This document shows positions 44,301 to 55,690 of a stretch of 64,000 nt of DNA, in pieces. The position numbers and the translations under genes are program-made. The stretch comes from Isoetes taiwanensis (Eukaryota > Streptophyta > Lycopodiopsida > Isoetales > Isoetaceae). The notes below the pieces were generated by a model. The model made no database searches and was not told the DNA's origin. It saw nothing but the letters and a program-made list of their open reading frames with translations. The stretch is from positions 620,001-684,000 of the forward strand of contig JAJEKV010000093.1 of assembly GCA_021234155.1 (NCBI GenBank), read 5' to 3'. The number at the start of each line of letters is the position of its first letter. Within the stretch, counting starts at the first letter, position 1.

Positions 44301-46049
44301 GATCAGTTGCAACTTATTTCAATAAACAATCAGAGAGGTACGCATCATGTCATTCAGCTGTTATTTCTGTTTGCTATCTCTTTATTGTAAAATCTAAGTT
44401 TGAGAATATCAATCACTATTTGCTAATCCACAACCAGTTATAAGAAGGAGAACTGTTTCTATGCTAATATTTGGGAAACAGCATCATTCCGTTAGAATGC
44501 ATAGAACACTATCCTTGTCTGTGACTGGGCTTCGTTCGTTCAAACAGCATTAACATTATTTGAAGCAATTGGTCAATATTCTAATCTAGGCTTGATTATA
44601 TTTTTGCAGAGATAGAAATTCAGAACCAGGTGGTAAATGATGGAAAGGCACAGCTACCCATATTGTATGAGAGGATAGAGAGCTTAGAAAAAACTTTAAG
44701 ACAGAAGCAAGCGGGTTTAGAGATGATGGAAGCATCTCGCAGTAAAGCTGCCTTCAGGCTTTCTGCCACTTTGAAATTGTTAAATGAACTGCAACAACAT
44801 GGAGAGGGATTGCTTACAGAAATACAAAGGCTTCAAGCTGACTTGGATATCCGTGATACTGAAATATCTGCAATTTCTCAGAAGCTTAACAGTGCTGAAG
44901 ATGAGGTGAAAATTTTGCAGGATGCTTTATCCGCCGAAACTTTTAAATCGGAACAGTCACTAAGGCAGCTAAATGAGTTGCTTCTGAAGGTTAGACAACA
45001 AAGTAAACATAAAACAATGAATGAAACTGGAAGCACAATGCAAACTACTTTTGAGTCTGTCTTAGAAGCATTGGGGAAACATGTCAACTTTCTCGTTATG
45101 GAGAATAGTGCGTTGCAAGAAAATGCACAAAAGGCACAAACAGCTTTGCAGTCATTGCAAATGGATTTTGAGGCAGTTTCAATTCAAAAGAGGCTTTTGC
45201 AGGATGAAGTTACAAATCGAGATTCTCGGATACAAAGACTCCAAACAGACAAAATTGTTGAGGTTGAAGAGATGGTAAGTCTTGCTCCTTTATATGTAAT
45301 AGTTGTCGGCCGGATAATTTCCTTAGCCTGAATTGGACTGGATGTTTGCTTTTCAGCGAGCTTCACCATCTATGTCAACTGCATCGAATGTGAGGAGTCT
45401 ACGAAAGTTACCAATAGCTGATCATGTAGCAGTTGAAGTTGACATTGATGATAACATCATGGACATGGAAGAAAAAGGTTTGGCTCATTCTTTTATTCTC
45501 TAGAGGAAGGAGATGCTGTAAAATACGTGGTGATAAATCGAAGATGAAATACACGTGATTTTGCATTGTTCAGTCTTTAGATGTTAATAATTCTTTCCTT
45601 TTTTCTTTTCTGTTAACCTGTGTTTCTGTTAACCTGTGGTTCCATTAAGGTTTTCTGAATTGATCATAGTATTTCTCATTTTCCTTGGATATAAGGGATC
45701 AGCAGATAAAGTTGCTTTACCTGCATATTGTGCTGGACAAATGCAGCTGTTTTGAATATTCTTGTTTGTTGGCTTCTGTAGGCCACGTTCTCAAGCCATT
45801 AGGGACACTCAAATTTGTTCCCAAAGCAGGCCGTGCAGTTGCCGAGATACTCGACAGCTTATGGTCAGTCCAATTGGTCTGTTCATATTGGCATTTTTCA
45901 AGTCATTCTTATAGAAATAAAATTTTTGATGCAGTATATCTGGAGGAAGGATGCTAATGAGGCAACCAATGGCCAGACTTGGGTTTTCCTTATATTGGAT
46001 TGCTATTCATATTTGGATTATCATGATGCTAGCTGTGGCAAAGTATTGA
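35385..46049 (+). CDS. Giant coiled-coil tail-anchored protein (TNO1/At4g31570-like), frame break in exon 3
   Basis: Exons: 35385-35435, 35709-36014, 36307-43126, 43434-44337, 44610-45274, 45357-45477, 45782-45863, 45935-46049, all GT-AG. Exon 1 encodes MDKSRSKDGLKAAGKKR, continuing LEEFRQKRLQ, like the start of At4g31570. Nearly all the rest is heptad-rich coiled coil. The family motif occurs twice: TREKLSLAVNKGKGLVQ (near residue 1684) and VREKLSLAIKKGKGLAQ (near 2040). The C-terminus has SGGRMLMRQPMARLGF and a single hydrophobic tail (LYWIAIHIWIIMMLAV), a tail anchor. TNO1 is a trans-Golgi SYP41-interacting tether; a similar role here is inference. The 6820-nt exon 3 is not a multiple of three although both its borders are phase 0: an extra 4 bases near 41183 cause a stop at 41191. 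Ignoring them, length is about 3019 aa. Confidence 0.9.
41178..41196 (+). other. 4-base frame disruption in the coiled-coil gene
   Basis: The frame reads ...ERLQSL then SER-stop, while the other frame continues RDELAFTKDSAQQ. Dropping four bases from 'cttagtgagagatgag' rejoins them. No intron of workable size fits. A short palindrome (TCTC...GAGA) surrounds the site. It could be a real mutation or a sequencing error. Confidence 0.85.
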
Positions 46050-49000
46050 GGACCAGAGGCATTTCACAGCTGTTTAGGTTTAATGCATTTTTGAATCATG
46101 GAAAAAGTTGGGACGAAGATTGGCAAGAGCCATTTCGGACCTATCTTTTTGTATCATAGGATTGGCAGTTTTGCTTCGCTGAGGACGACATTGCCGCGAC
46201 TCCTCCCTGGTAACAATGTCAGTTGAATGAACCTAGAATGTAGGAGTTTCATCTCGTCCATGTTTGCTTACTAATTTTGGGCTGGTTTCTGCAGATGATG
46301 CGGCTTCTAGATACTTACTTTCTGTACATAATTCTTTGCATGAGTTATATACTGCTATTTTGAGGAGCAGTGCGGCCTTTATAGCTTTACAGAGGCATTG
46401 AGAAAGAAGTTAGTTCTCCATTTTTCGAAATTGAAGTGGATGAACTGCCATTTAGTATGTACAGTAAGGAGAAAAAAGAGAACTGTTGGGTTGTATTTCA
46501 TTTGGCCATTGGCGCAATATAAGTTGCGCTCATCCTAAAGTTGTCCTAACAAAGTTATAAGTTCTACTTTTTTTTAGTTGATAGAAAATTTTGCACATTG
46601 TTTGCAAATTAGCAAATAGAAGCCATTCTTATCCAAGTGATAGGGCTCATAAAGGAGAGATTCAGATAGAGAACTTCGGGAAATTTCTTGTGCATAGGAA
46701 AGGTTGCAAATAAAATAAAATTTTTGATTCAAATTATGACAAATGATTTTTGTGTCAGGTATCACATAATATTTTGTGGAAAGAAATCTATTAAAAATAA
46801 AAAATGAGCATAATGGGTTTATCAAAAAAGAAAAAGCATCAAAAACTATAATGTGGATCAGGATTGGACGGTTATTATTGAACATTTATTGATCTATTTC
46901 ATCCAGTGGTTGAGATTGAGATAATAATTTATTTGTTGACCCACTATTGGTAAATTTAATCTACTTTTGTATGGTCCTGATTGGCCCATGATGTGACCCT
47001 CTTGTGTAGTTAAATTAGCTATCCTGTTTGCTAGACTGTTCCATCTCTTTGGATGTAGATACTAAGGATGCCTTGTAGCATCTACTTTAATTTCAGGGCA
47101 TGATTTCAGAAGACTATTTTTTTGAATTCCACCGATATTAATGGGGAATTATGGCTCTTATTTCTTTTGAGTGGTAGATGAAGGGTTGCCACCAAATCTT
47201 CAAATGTCCTATATTGGTTTCCACTAACTCCAAGAGATTTCATCTTTAAATGTCCTATACTGCCATGTGTCCCAAATGTCTTGAATATTAGGAAGAAGAC
47301 GACCAACAATTCAGAAAATGCACTTGGTGTCTCGAGATGAATTCCAACTCTGGAGCCTTCTTATTTCAAAGAAGACTTCTTTCTCACTAACCAGCCCTCA
47401 GATTTGAGAGTTTATATCATCATGTGGCATATGTGAAAGGGCTTAGCATGATATTATTCGGTCCAAGAGTATTGTTATGCAGGTGAATTACGATATTAAA
47501 TGGACTAAACAGATCGTCTTATAATTCATCTTTTTGCAGGTTATAATTCTCTTCAATAGAATTTAATGGGATCGAATTTATCTGGCCACCAATGTGAAAT
47601 CAAATCCAAGATCACTGTTCCTACGATTGCATTTGTGATAATAATTCAGAAGTCAAATTATTGTCAAGTTTATATTGAATCTTTGAATTAGGCATTTATC
47701 TCTATCTCTAATATATCACTTCCATATCCATATCCATATAATAAAAATATGTTGTTAAGAAACATGTTGTAGAGAATAGTTGTGATATGGATACAAAACT
47801 GTGACGTGGAAGCGGGAAAAAATTCCACGTCAGCAGGTAAGATCGGGATGGAGGGCTAGGATCTTTTGCAGCATATAGCAATTTGGCCCCTGCATTCCCA
47901 ATGCATGAGTTGTTTAGAATCAGAGCCTCCTATTTCCTTCTCGATCAGGTTAGCGAAGGTCTCTGACTAGCTGTTTTTGAAGCACTATCGATTTTTGGCA
48001 ATTTGTTAGATGGTTGGTTGTATATAGTCTGTGTCAGAGGCATTTCCACGGTTTGAGTTGAATCAGTTTCAGACGTGTTTTAGCTATATGCTAAAATGTA
48101 AACCGTAATTCTCCATTGCCCCCATGCTTCTAGAAACGTTGCCAAGTTGTCTAGCTATGTAATGCACTATTTTTTTTCTCTGGCCCTAAAGTTCTAGTTG
48201 CGAGCGCTAATCTGAAATGGCCACATCTTCAAGAATGATGGAGATTGTTATGATCTATTGCCTAGACGGGTGCAAATCTTCAAGGCATGAGCAAGACAAA
48301 AAGAGATTCTCTGAATCTGCTGCATCATAAGTTTTTTCTGTCTAATTAGAGGTTTGACTTAGATGCTAGAAGATCTAAACTTTTTTTTTTTTTTTTTTGA
48401 GATTCCCTCAATGTCCAAAAATGTTTTTCTTTTGTTCATAAACATGACCATAGATTATTTATTATTTGCAGATCCATGAATACCGCCATATAATGCTAAA
48501 GTGAGAAGCTTCTGTATGTTGGAATTTTCTAGAGTTTTTAGTTCCATCTGCAACAGGAAAGACAAAAAATGCGAGTGCTTCTGTCTTATTCTTTGTCCAG
48601 GGGGCAGAAAAAAAAACACTGGTACCTTAGCCTTATTCTTTGTTGGGGGCAGACTGGAATCTCTCTGGCATTGAAATTTGAGGGTCTAATTGGAGCATAA
48701 ATGTATATAGTACAGAGTTGAGTGGTGAAAATCTTGCAGGAAGGTGTATAAGTTTCATTGTGCTCAACTCATAAATAGCTCTTTTTTAAACCATCACTGC
48801 CTATTCATCTTAGTCAGATCATGGTATAATGTTCTATGGTATTCAAGCTTCTAAGTCTAGCTCTTGCTATAACAATTGCTTTATATTAAAGCACCAACTC
48901 ACTTAAATTTGAACTGATTCTCATTTAATCTTTTTTTAGGAGTCTTTGCACTTTTAGCATTTTGTTTTTGCATCTTTTTTGTAAAGTTAAATTTGCTCTT

Positions 49001-49459
49001 TGTGTAATCTAAAGAGTGTTTCATTAGGCGCTATATATGTAGAAAGAGGTATAAGGTTAGGGAAATTGTAATACCCTCAGAGTTGGCAAAAGAAACCACA
49101 AATACAATGTCATAACTATACATTAAAACCAACAAATTAAACATTTGCTAGATTATTATGAAACATCCATAATGAAATGTTATAAATGGGATCATTGTTA
49201 TTGACCAACTGTAATATTATGGTGAATTTTTTCTATGAGTGGTTTGTAATACTTAAGAAGTGTGAGGCAATTTTGGAAAATTCGAAGGAAGCAATGATTA
49301 ATCCTTCTCTTTTCTTAAAGGCACAAACTAATCACAAAGTAGTGCCGGCTTCAAAAAATGTAAAACCTTATTGTAGAATTTTTCTTTATAAGTTTTAAGA
49401 ATGGTCTTTTCTATTTATTTACCTTACGGTAGCCGGGGCTACTAGCTTTTCTGATTAAA
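46050..49459. other. 3' UTR and long gene-free stretch
   Basis: AT-rich sequence without recognised genes. There is a poly(T) run of 18 at about 48381-48398. 'cttcaaatgtcctatattgg' and a near-copy 'ctttaaatgtcctatactgc' occur at about 47198 and 47244, and 'ttattctttg.c.aggggcag' occurs twice near 48588 and 48634. None is assigned to a known element. Confidence 0.4.
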
Positions 49460-49660
49460 TCATAATATATGTAATTTAACAAAAACCAAAAAATCCATCG
49501 CTATGGACTCGAACCACTTCCGGCCCAACAGCTTATGCACCTCCCTGCAACCTGAAGCATGCAAAAAGGCCTTAGTGCGGCGCCAGGCAGGAGTTCTTGC
49601 CCCCCAAAAAATCACTGCCCCCCATACAATTACCATGACCCCGATCAACTAAAACCTTGT
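49460..49660 (-). mobile_element. Possible tRNA-derived SINE remnant
   Basis: On the minus strand, GGTTCGAGTCC (49515-49505) matches the Pol III B-box / tRNA T-arm consensus, preceded by GC-richer sequence (CTGGCGCCGCACTAAGG, GGAGGTGCATAAGC) unlike its AT-rich surroundings. No convincing A-box spacing or cloverleaf, so no tRNA gene is called. Confidence 0.35.
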
Positions 49661-49749
49661 ATTCTCACACAGTTATCTTGGAAATTCAAAAACTGCCCCA
49701 CAGGCTGAATTCATCAGTGCTTTGTTGCAGGTCAAGAAGCTATGTCCCA

Positions 49750-50400
49750 AGAATTCGTATCTCTTCTTCATGAGCTATAAAAACCTCATGCATTCCTTCA
49801 GCTGATCCACTTCCTTGATTATCCAGTCATGATCTTCATCTTTCCCTGTCTTCTATCACATGCTGCTCCACCCCAATGTATAAAGAACCTGCATTTGATA
49901 TCCTTGCTCTACCATATCGTATGGATGATGCACCCTCAAGCAATAGTAACAGTGCCCTCGAGCACAGTGTGAACAGGCTCTTTGCTTCCGCCGAAAACAG
50001 TCATAACTCTTGTTATAGCTGCAGTAGGCCACTTCACTTTCTGCCACTGGTCCTGCTTTCCCTCTCGGTCTCTGTCTTGACTGCATATTTACTTCAAAGA
50101 TCTTGCTTTCCGGATCCATAGTTGTGCCCTTTCCCATCTACTGATTCTTCTCTTCGAGAACCGAATTCTAATATGCCAATTCCTTGCCTTTACCCTCCAT
50201 TTTCTTCCTCCCTGTTGACTCCACTTTTGGTGCTTCAATTCCGACTGCTTCTGTCGCTCTCAACAGTGCCTCAAGGGTTACTGCACCTCTCATTTTCTTC
50301 GGCTTCTCCATTCTTGTCGAGATTGAAACTATGACATCACCTTCGCTTTCTAAATTTAAACCCGACCTCAAACGGTGATTGAATGCGACCGCAGTACATA
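49750..50400 (-). pseudogene. Unidentified degenerate coding region, Cys-rich
   Basis: Minus-strand frames: MEKPKKMRGAVTLEALLRAT and KVESTGRKKMEGKGKELAY-stop (50371-50168), then VAESEVAYCSYNKSYDCF and CSHCARGHCYYCLR (50137-49856), then KDEDHDWIIKEVDQLKECM (about 49850-49770). The wording looks protein-like and continuous across stops, suggesting a decayed gene or transposon ORF. I do not recognise the family; the CX2CX5CX2C-like pattern could bind zinc. Confidence 0.35.
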
Positions 50401-52484
50401 TATATCATTCGATAGAATGTGACCCCCTGCGGCGGAGGCATTATTTGATACGCCCTGATAATCTTTTTTTGGAATCCATAGATGCATATATTTAAACCTT
50501 GTATTATGTCTCCGCCACGCATCCAACCATCCATTCAAGTTCAGAATTGGAGCCTAGGTTTCCCTATAGATCCCACTCCGCCCCTCGTCTGATGATTACC
50601 CTTAACATACTCTTCGATTGCGAATTGTATTCCATATGATACTAAATGGATCTTTTGTTAGCTGAGTTAACATATATATTCCTATTATTTCATATTGTCT
50701 ATGCATCTATATTGCTTAATTTTACTATGTTCATTACATCAATTTTCTATGTTAAATTCCATGAGAGGGGAAATTGATATATTAAGAAAACACCATTCTA
50801 GTATTAACGAAAGTTCCTTCTATTTCTCAAACAAAAAAACTAACAGAAATATGAAAAACCATTAGTTCCCCAATTCGTTGCTTGATATTGCGGCAAAAGG
50901 TTCAGTTTTTCTGACCACTATAGCTGAGCATTTGGCTATTAATGGATTCTTGTCTCCACATAGGATGCAAATCCTGGCCATATCACCCATCGTGTTCTAA
51001 ATTTCTTAATTGTTGCAACAAATTAAAACATTCTATGCGGCTGAACGCGTCTTGAACCCGAGTATTATCATTTCGATCCGCTATCACCCCCTTTGCCGCC
51101 AGCACTCATAACAGATAACTTGATTCAACCACGCTGTTTGTATGGTGCAGACATCTGTAAACCATATAGTGGACCCTCTGGCATCTGGTGCAAATAGGTA
51201 ATCTACTCTTCAAGAAAGGCAGCATGTCTTTTAAAGCCTTATTGAACGGTACCTCTAGGCAGGGGAGGAGGAGCCGATGGTGCCTCTGACCTGCGCCTCC
51301 TGCATCTCACCTTCCATGGCCAACTTCCCCTTACCTGTCGACATTTCTAAACTCAATAGAGTATCTACAAAAACACCTATTGACCTTGCTGATTGGCTTG
51401 AGCTCCTTGCCAAGCGTAAATATATAGGCATATATAATGCTAATATTTAAATCCCTAATATTTATACGGATTTTTCCAATTACCTATTCAGTTACAAATT
51501 CTAGACCAGCATATCTACCAAACCCTAGTTTAGAGACCACATTTTGATAATATATTATAAGATTAAATTATTATAACACACAAGCAACTAGTTTAATTTT
51601 TCAAGTCTGCACAAAACTCTCATTGGTGAACCCGTTCCATGTCGATACTTTAAGCTATGACTTCCCCTCTATTCTTCTCCACCATTCTAGAGTCAACGTA
51701 TAATCCAGGTGATTTTCGAACATTGCCAATAGCTTATCCAACTTCTTGGCCAAAAATTGTGTCTTTCCAGAAGTAGCAGCACATATGCCTCACTTTGTTG
51801 CTAAAACAGATGATAGTTCGTGAGGAAATATGGCTTCAATATCGTTGGTCCTCTAGATATCTGCCTTTTTTCATAGCTTCTCTAATGCTACACAATGAAT
51901 CACTTCCTTTTTGAGTTTGTATAAGTAGTCAAGCAACTCATCTTGTCCCATGGCTTCGTCCTCTCTTTCCACTCCTCCTGTAGAGGCTTCTACTCTATCT
52001 AGCTGCTCCACACAATCCTTGAATTTCGACCTATAGGTTTTCTTGAACTTCCTCAATACCTCATTTTATAACACATTCAACTCATCCACTATTGCTTGTG
52101 CAATCACCCGCTACATCAGCAACCCATTCTCACCTCCTTGAGGCCTGCTGACCACTATTTTCCGTCTATTACTTAGTCGACACCCAATCTCGATGTGATA
52201 TTCCACTATTCTCCTTCTTCTGGTGTTGAAAAGGACCGTTGTGGGTTCAAAATTTTGAAACGCTTTACACATTTTGAACAAATTTGAAAAAACCAGCCGT
52301 TAAGGACAGTACTATTTGGCTACTGCTAGCCCCCTCGATCCTTTGGGGCTATCCGATCAAGCCTATTGAGTTCACCACTTACCTGAAATTCATTAGTCGC
52401 CCATCACTCGTCGCCCATTGCACTTCGTCCAGCGCTCGTCTGTTGCTGATCACCCATCGTCCATCATCCAATATTACTTTCATA
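50401..52484 (-). other. Mostly gene-free; degenerate helical frame at 51600-52200
   Basis: No gene recognised in 50401-51590. Between about 52200 and 51600 a minus-strand frame with a few stops reads like one protein: AQAIVDELNVL, LRKFKKTYRSKFKDCVEQLDR, DELLDYLYKLKKEVIHCVALEKL, FLAKKLDKLLAMFENHLDYTL. It is helical and charged, and I cannot name it. Confidence 0.3.
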
Positions 52485-52564
52485 GTGGAAACCCTGCCTA
52501 TTTTTTGTGAAAACCCTTCAAAGTTTCTTCGAAGGGTTTCAACAAAAATTAGGCGGGTTTCCAC
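52485..52564. repeat. 80-bp imperfect hairpin
   Basis: Arms of about 38 bp (52485-52523 and about 52526-52564) pair as GTGGAAACCC, GCCTA, TTTTTTGT and AAACCCTTC, with a very short loop (about 'ttc'). Mismatches and small bulges are present. A foldback or miRNA-like precursor is possible; no flanking duplication was found. Confidence 0.7.
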
Positions 52565-53890
52565 GGAAAATAGAATGAATAAATGAATGAATAGAATGGA
52601 GATATGGAAAAAGCATGTTGACCAAAACAAAATAGAAAGGTGATCTCAACATTATAATAGAAAAATAGAAGACAAATTTGATAGAAGAAATGGTAAGGGT
52701 TTTTAAGTTTTTAGCTAGTAAGAACAAGATAACAAACAAGAAGCAAACATCAATATATAATATACCTCAGCTACACAGGCATACACTATCTAAAATTGCA
52801 AAAACAATCAAAAGGAACACTATCCTAAGATAAGAAAAGAAAAAGCTGTTGCAGACAAGTGAAACAATAAAGTTTGGAGTACGTCAACAAATAGGATATG
52901 GACCCCCTCCTCCGGGCGGTCATTTTTTTACCACAGTCTGAGCCTAATTTAATCCTTTGAATTTGAGTGAATTCAATGCAATTGCACTCACATTCGCGGG
53001 TAGAGCAATCCCCTTTGGTTCAAAGGGAGAGGATGGCTTGGCTCATTCGAACTGGTTTGAATTCACCACATCCTTTGTAATATCATCTCAAGAACAAACT
53101 TAGTTTACTGTCCAGGACTTCGATAATGCAAATTAGAACGAATAGGCAATACGCAATACCACACCAATCCGAGACCCTGCCAACACCAAGAGGGTTAGGG
53201 CAAAGATGATAAGAAAAGGGAGGATGGAACAAACATTAAAAAAAACTATATCTATGTAGACTCCTTATCGAAGGGAGGCATGTGGATGAAACAATAGATA
53301 TGAACATCCTAGAAGAGTTAGTAAGTATGAAATTTCAATTAGATAGCCTTCTAGGAAGTTCGGATCTGCGTCCACAATATGGGACTGGCAATATGATAGA
53401 ATTATGCATAAACAGAAAAAGTAACCCCATGTCTTAGTGTCTTAACCCGAACAAGAGGAAGAACTGGAGTCTTAGGCCTTTGATATGGCAAACTGGAGCA
53501 TAGGGATCACTCTAAGTGCAGTCAAGAGAAGGGCAACTCAAATAGCTAACTCTGGGGAGGCCGGCCAGAAAACAAGTGGTGGAGACTCTTCAATCAGAGG
53601 CAGTCCACTATTACTTTGAGGAGTGTGCAGACCTTGAAAAGGGCTTAGAGAACTAGCCATGAATTAGTCCAACTTGGACATGTTTTACTCTTATCTGAAA
53701 TCAATATATGAGGAATTTGACTTCCCATCTTCTAGGATTTGGAATGCAATAAGACTGGGATACAAGTAGGAGATGTGAATGAGGTAGTTATGAACTCGAG
53801 GAAGTGGGTCACAATTCTGGTTTATGTGAATGCAGATGGCTATAGAATATCTAAATTGTATATCTTCAAGGGTAGAAGAATGAAGGGGGC
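52565..53890. other. No gene recognised; possible retrotransposon interior
   Basis: No domain is readable. Because a polypurine tract and LTR-like start follow at 53874-53892, the plus-strand sequence from about 53200 may be the decayed 3' part of an LTR element. Confidence 0.25.
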
Positions 53891-53891
53891 A

Positions 53892-54250
53892 TGTTAAATG
53901 TATTGTTTATAGAAATTTAGTTTTGTTTAGGATTAAACACGTGTAAGCCTAAGAATCCTGCTGGAATGTTATTTCTTAGGAATTCTACTAGAATGTTATT
54001 TCTTGGGAGCTAGAATGTTATTTCTCAGGAATGCAATTTACCAGTTAGGGATGTAGCTAAGCTAAAAATCTTCTGGGTTAGATCATTAAAAGAAAAAAAC
54101 AATAAGGGATGCTTAACAGTTAGGGATGTAGCTAAGCTAAAAAATTTCTTGGCTAGATCATCAAAAGGAAAAAACAATACAGATGGCTACTCAGGTTTAT
54201 TCATCGACATTTTCTTACCATCATTCCTGCTTTCTTTGGTTTTGCTATCA
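53892..54250 (+). repeat. Possible 3' LTR with internal repeats
   Basis: The purine tract 'agaagaatgaagggggca' is followed by TGTTAAATGTATTG, as at the start of a 3' LTR. Within it, 'agaatgttatttct' is repeated three times (about 53963-54030), and 'agttagggatgtagctaagc' starts two 75-bp units at 54043 and 54118. No partner LTR or TSD was found in the window. Confidence 0.35.
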
Positions 54251-55561
54251 GAAAGTCGGCATTTTGTTGTCTTTGCTGCCGATGCCTGTTATTCCCAAGG
54301 GGGTATTACATTGTAATCGCTTACAAAATATCCAAGTTACATGTGACCCATAATTTCTTTTATTCTCCTTGCGGCAAACATTCTTATTAGTATTTATATT
54401 GCTGGTAAGTTTTTCCGTCATTTTTTCAAACTTTACTCCAGAGCTACTTCCTAGGAAGTCATTTCAGAATTAGGTGAACCGGTTTGTGTGGAATGTTAGA
54501 GAAAATTCTAAGATAGGAATGTAATTTGAGTCTTCCATTGAGATAGTATATGGTGTTAAATTTGCGCAGAAGCAATGCAATATTGAAGCATGGAGAAAGC
54601 AATGCATGGATGTAAATATGCAATGTGTTTCCCAATAAAAATTCCTTCAGTATATTATCTTTTTTCAGAGCAATAGCATAGTATACAAAAGATCATCCAT
54701 AAACCCTTTGCTTGTGAGTGGAAATACCTCAGTGGAAAGGGAAAGAACTACTATACTTTGGAATCAGTCAACAATTTAGCGAAGGGGATACTTGAACGTT
54801 CTTGATGGAAAGCAAAAAATGGGTCTTCTACTACAAACTCTCAGAGATTTGAAATTTAGTGTTGAAGGTAATGAGAAATGTTCAAGGCTCTTCCAACCGA
54901 GCTTCCTGCATGTTTCATCCATCTCACCTTCATCCATCCCACCTTATGAAGCGGTAGCTTATAGCCAAGCTGGTTAAAATTTTTTATGTTTAACTAAAAT
55001 GTTAACAAATATTAAAATTTATTTGATCTCCAGATTCAGATAATAACCATATTACCCAATGGTTCCAAACCTCTCTCTTTGCCCGAGTCTAGATTACTGC
55101 TTCAAGTGCTCATGTTGTATCTATTTAGCAAGGGCTCGAGTGCTTATGTTGTATCCATCTAGCCAGGTCCTTTGCCTATTTTGTCATTGTGTCCGATATA
55201 ATATCATGCATTGTCTCTTGCATAACATCACACAACCGTAAAAAGCATGGTAGATGCACTACAAGATCTGCACATGCAACTGTAAAAAGCATGGTGCAAC
55301 AAGATGCGCTACAAGATTTGGTGCACTATATGTGTATCATATACATTAGATGATAACATGTTCATTATAGATTGTGCCAAGTTTGCTTCTTGATTTAGAC
55401 ATGCAGAACTTATTTAAGCACCTGAAGAATTTAGACAATTAGGTGGCCCATTAATGGGAATATATCCTTGATATAATACTAAGAAACCAAACTATGAATT
55501 TTCTTCTTGTCTCTTAAGAATGTAACTAGATCAACTTTTTGACCTTTGAATGCAAAAGGTA
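54251..55561. other. No gene seen
   Basis: AT-rich; 'aaaagcatggt...gca..acaagat.tgc.ctacaagat' is repeated near 55240 and 55290. No coding signal. Confidence 0.4.
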
Positions 55562-55690
55562 GGAATTGAATTGGATTGAATTGAATTGAATTGGTTTTTA
55601 GTGTCTTTGGGGACTAGTTGATCTATGCGACACAATACAATGTGTCCCATGGGCCACTCTACAATCAAGGACTTACCTTATCTGAAGTAG
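55562..55690 (-). mobile_element. LINE 3' end with (AATTC)n-type tail
   Basis: On the plus strand, 'gaattgaattggattgaattg' runs into 'ggtttttagtgtctttggggactagttgatctatgcgaca'. This aligns with the 3' end of the LINE at 7281-7330 ('ggttttttcgcgtccacggagaccaattggcctatggga'). It is a minus-strand, strongly truncated copy of the same family with a different tail unit. Confidence 0.65.
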
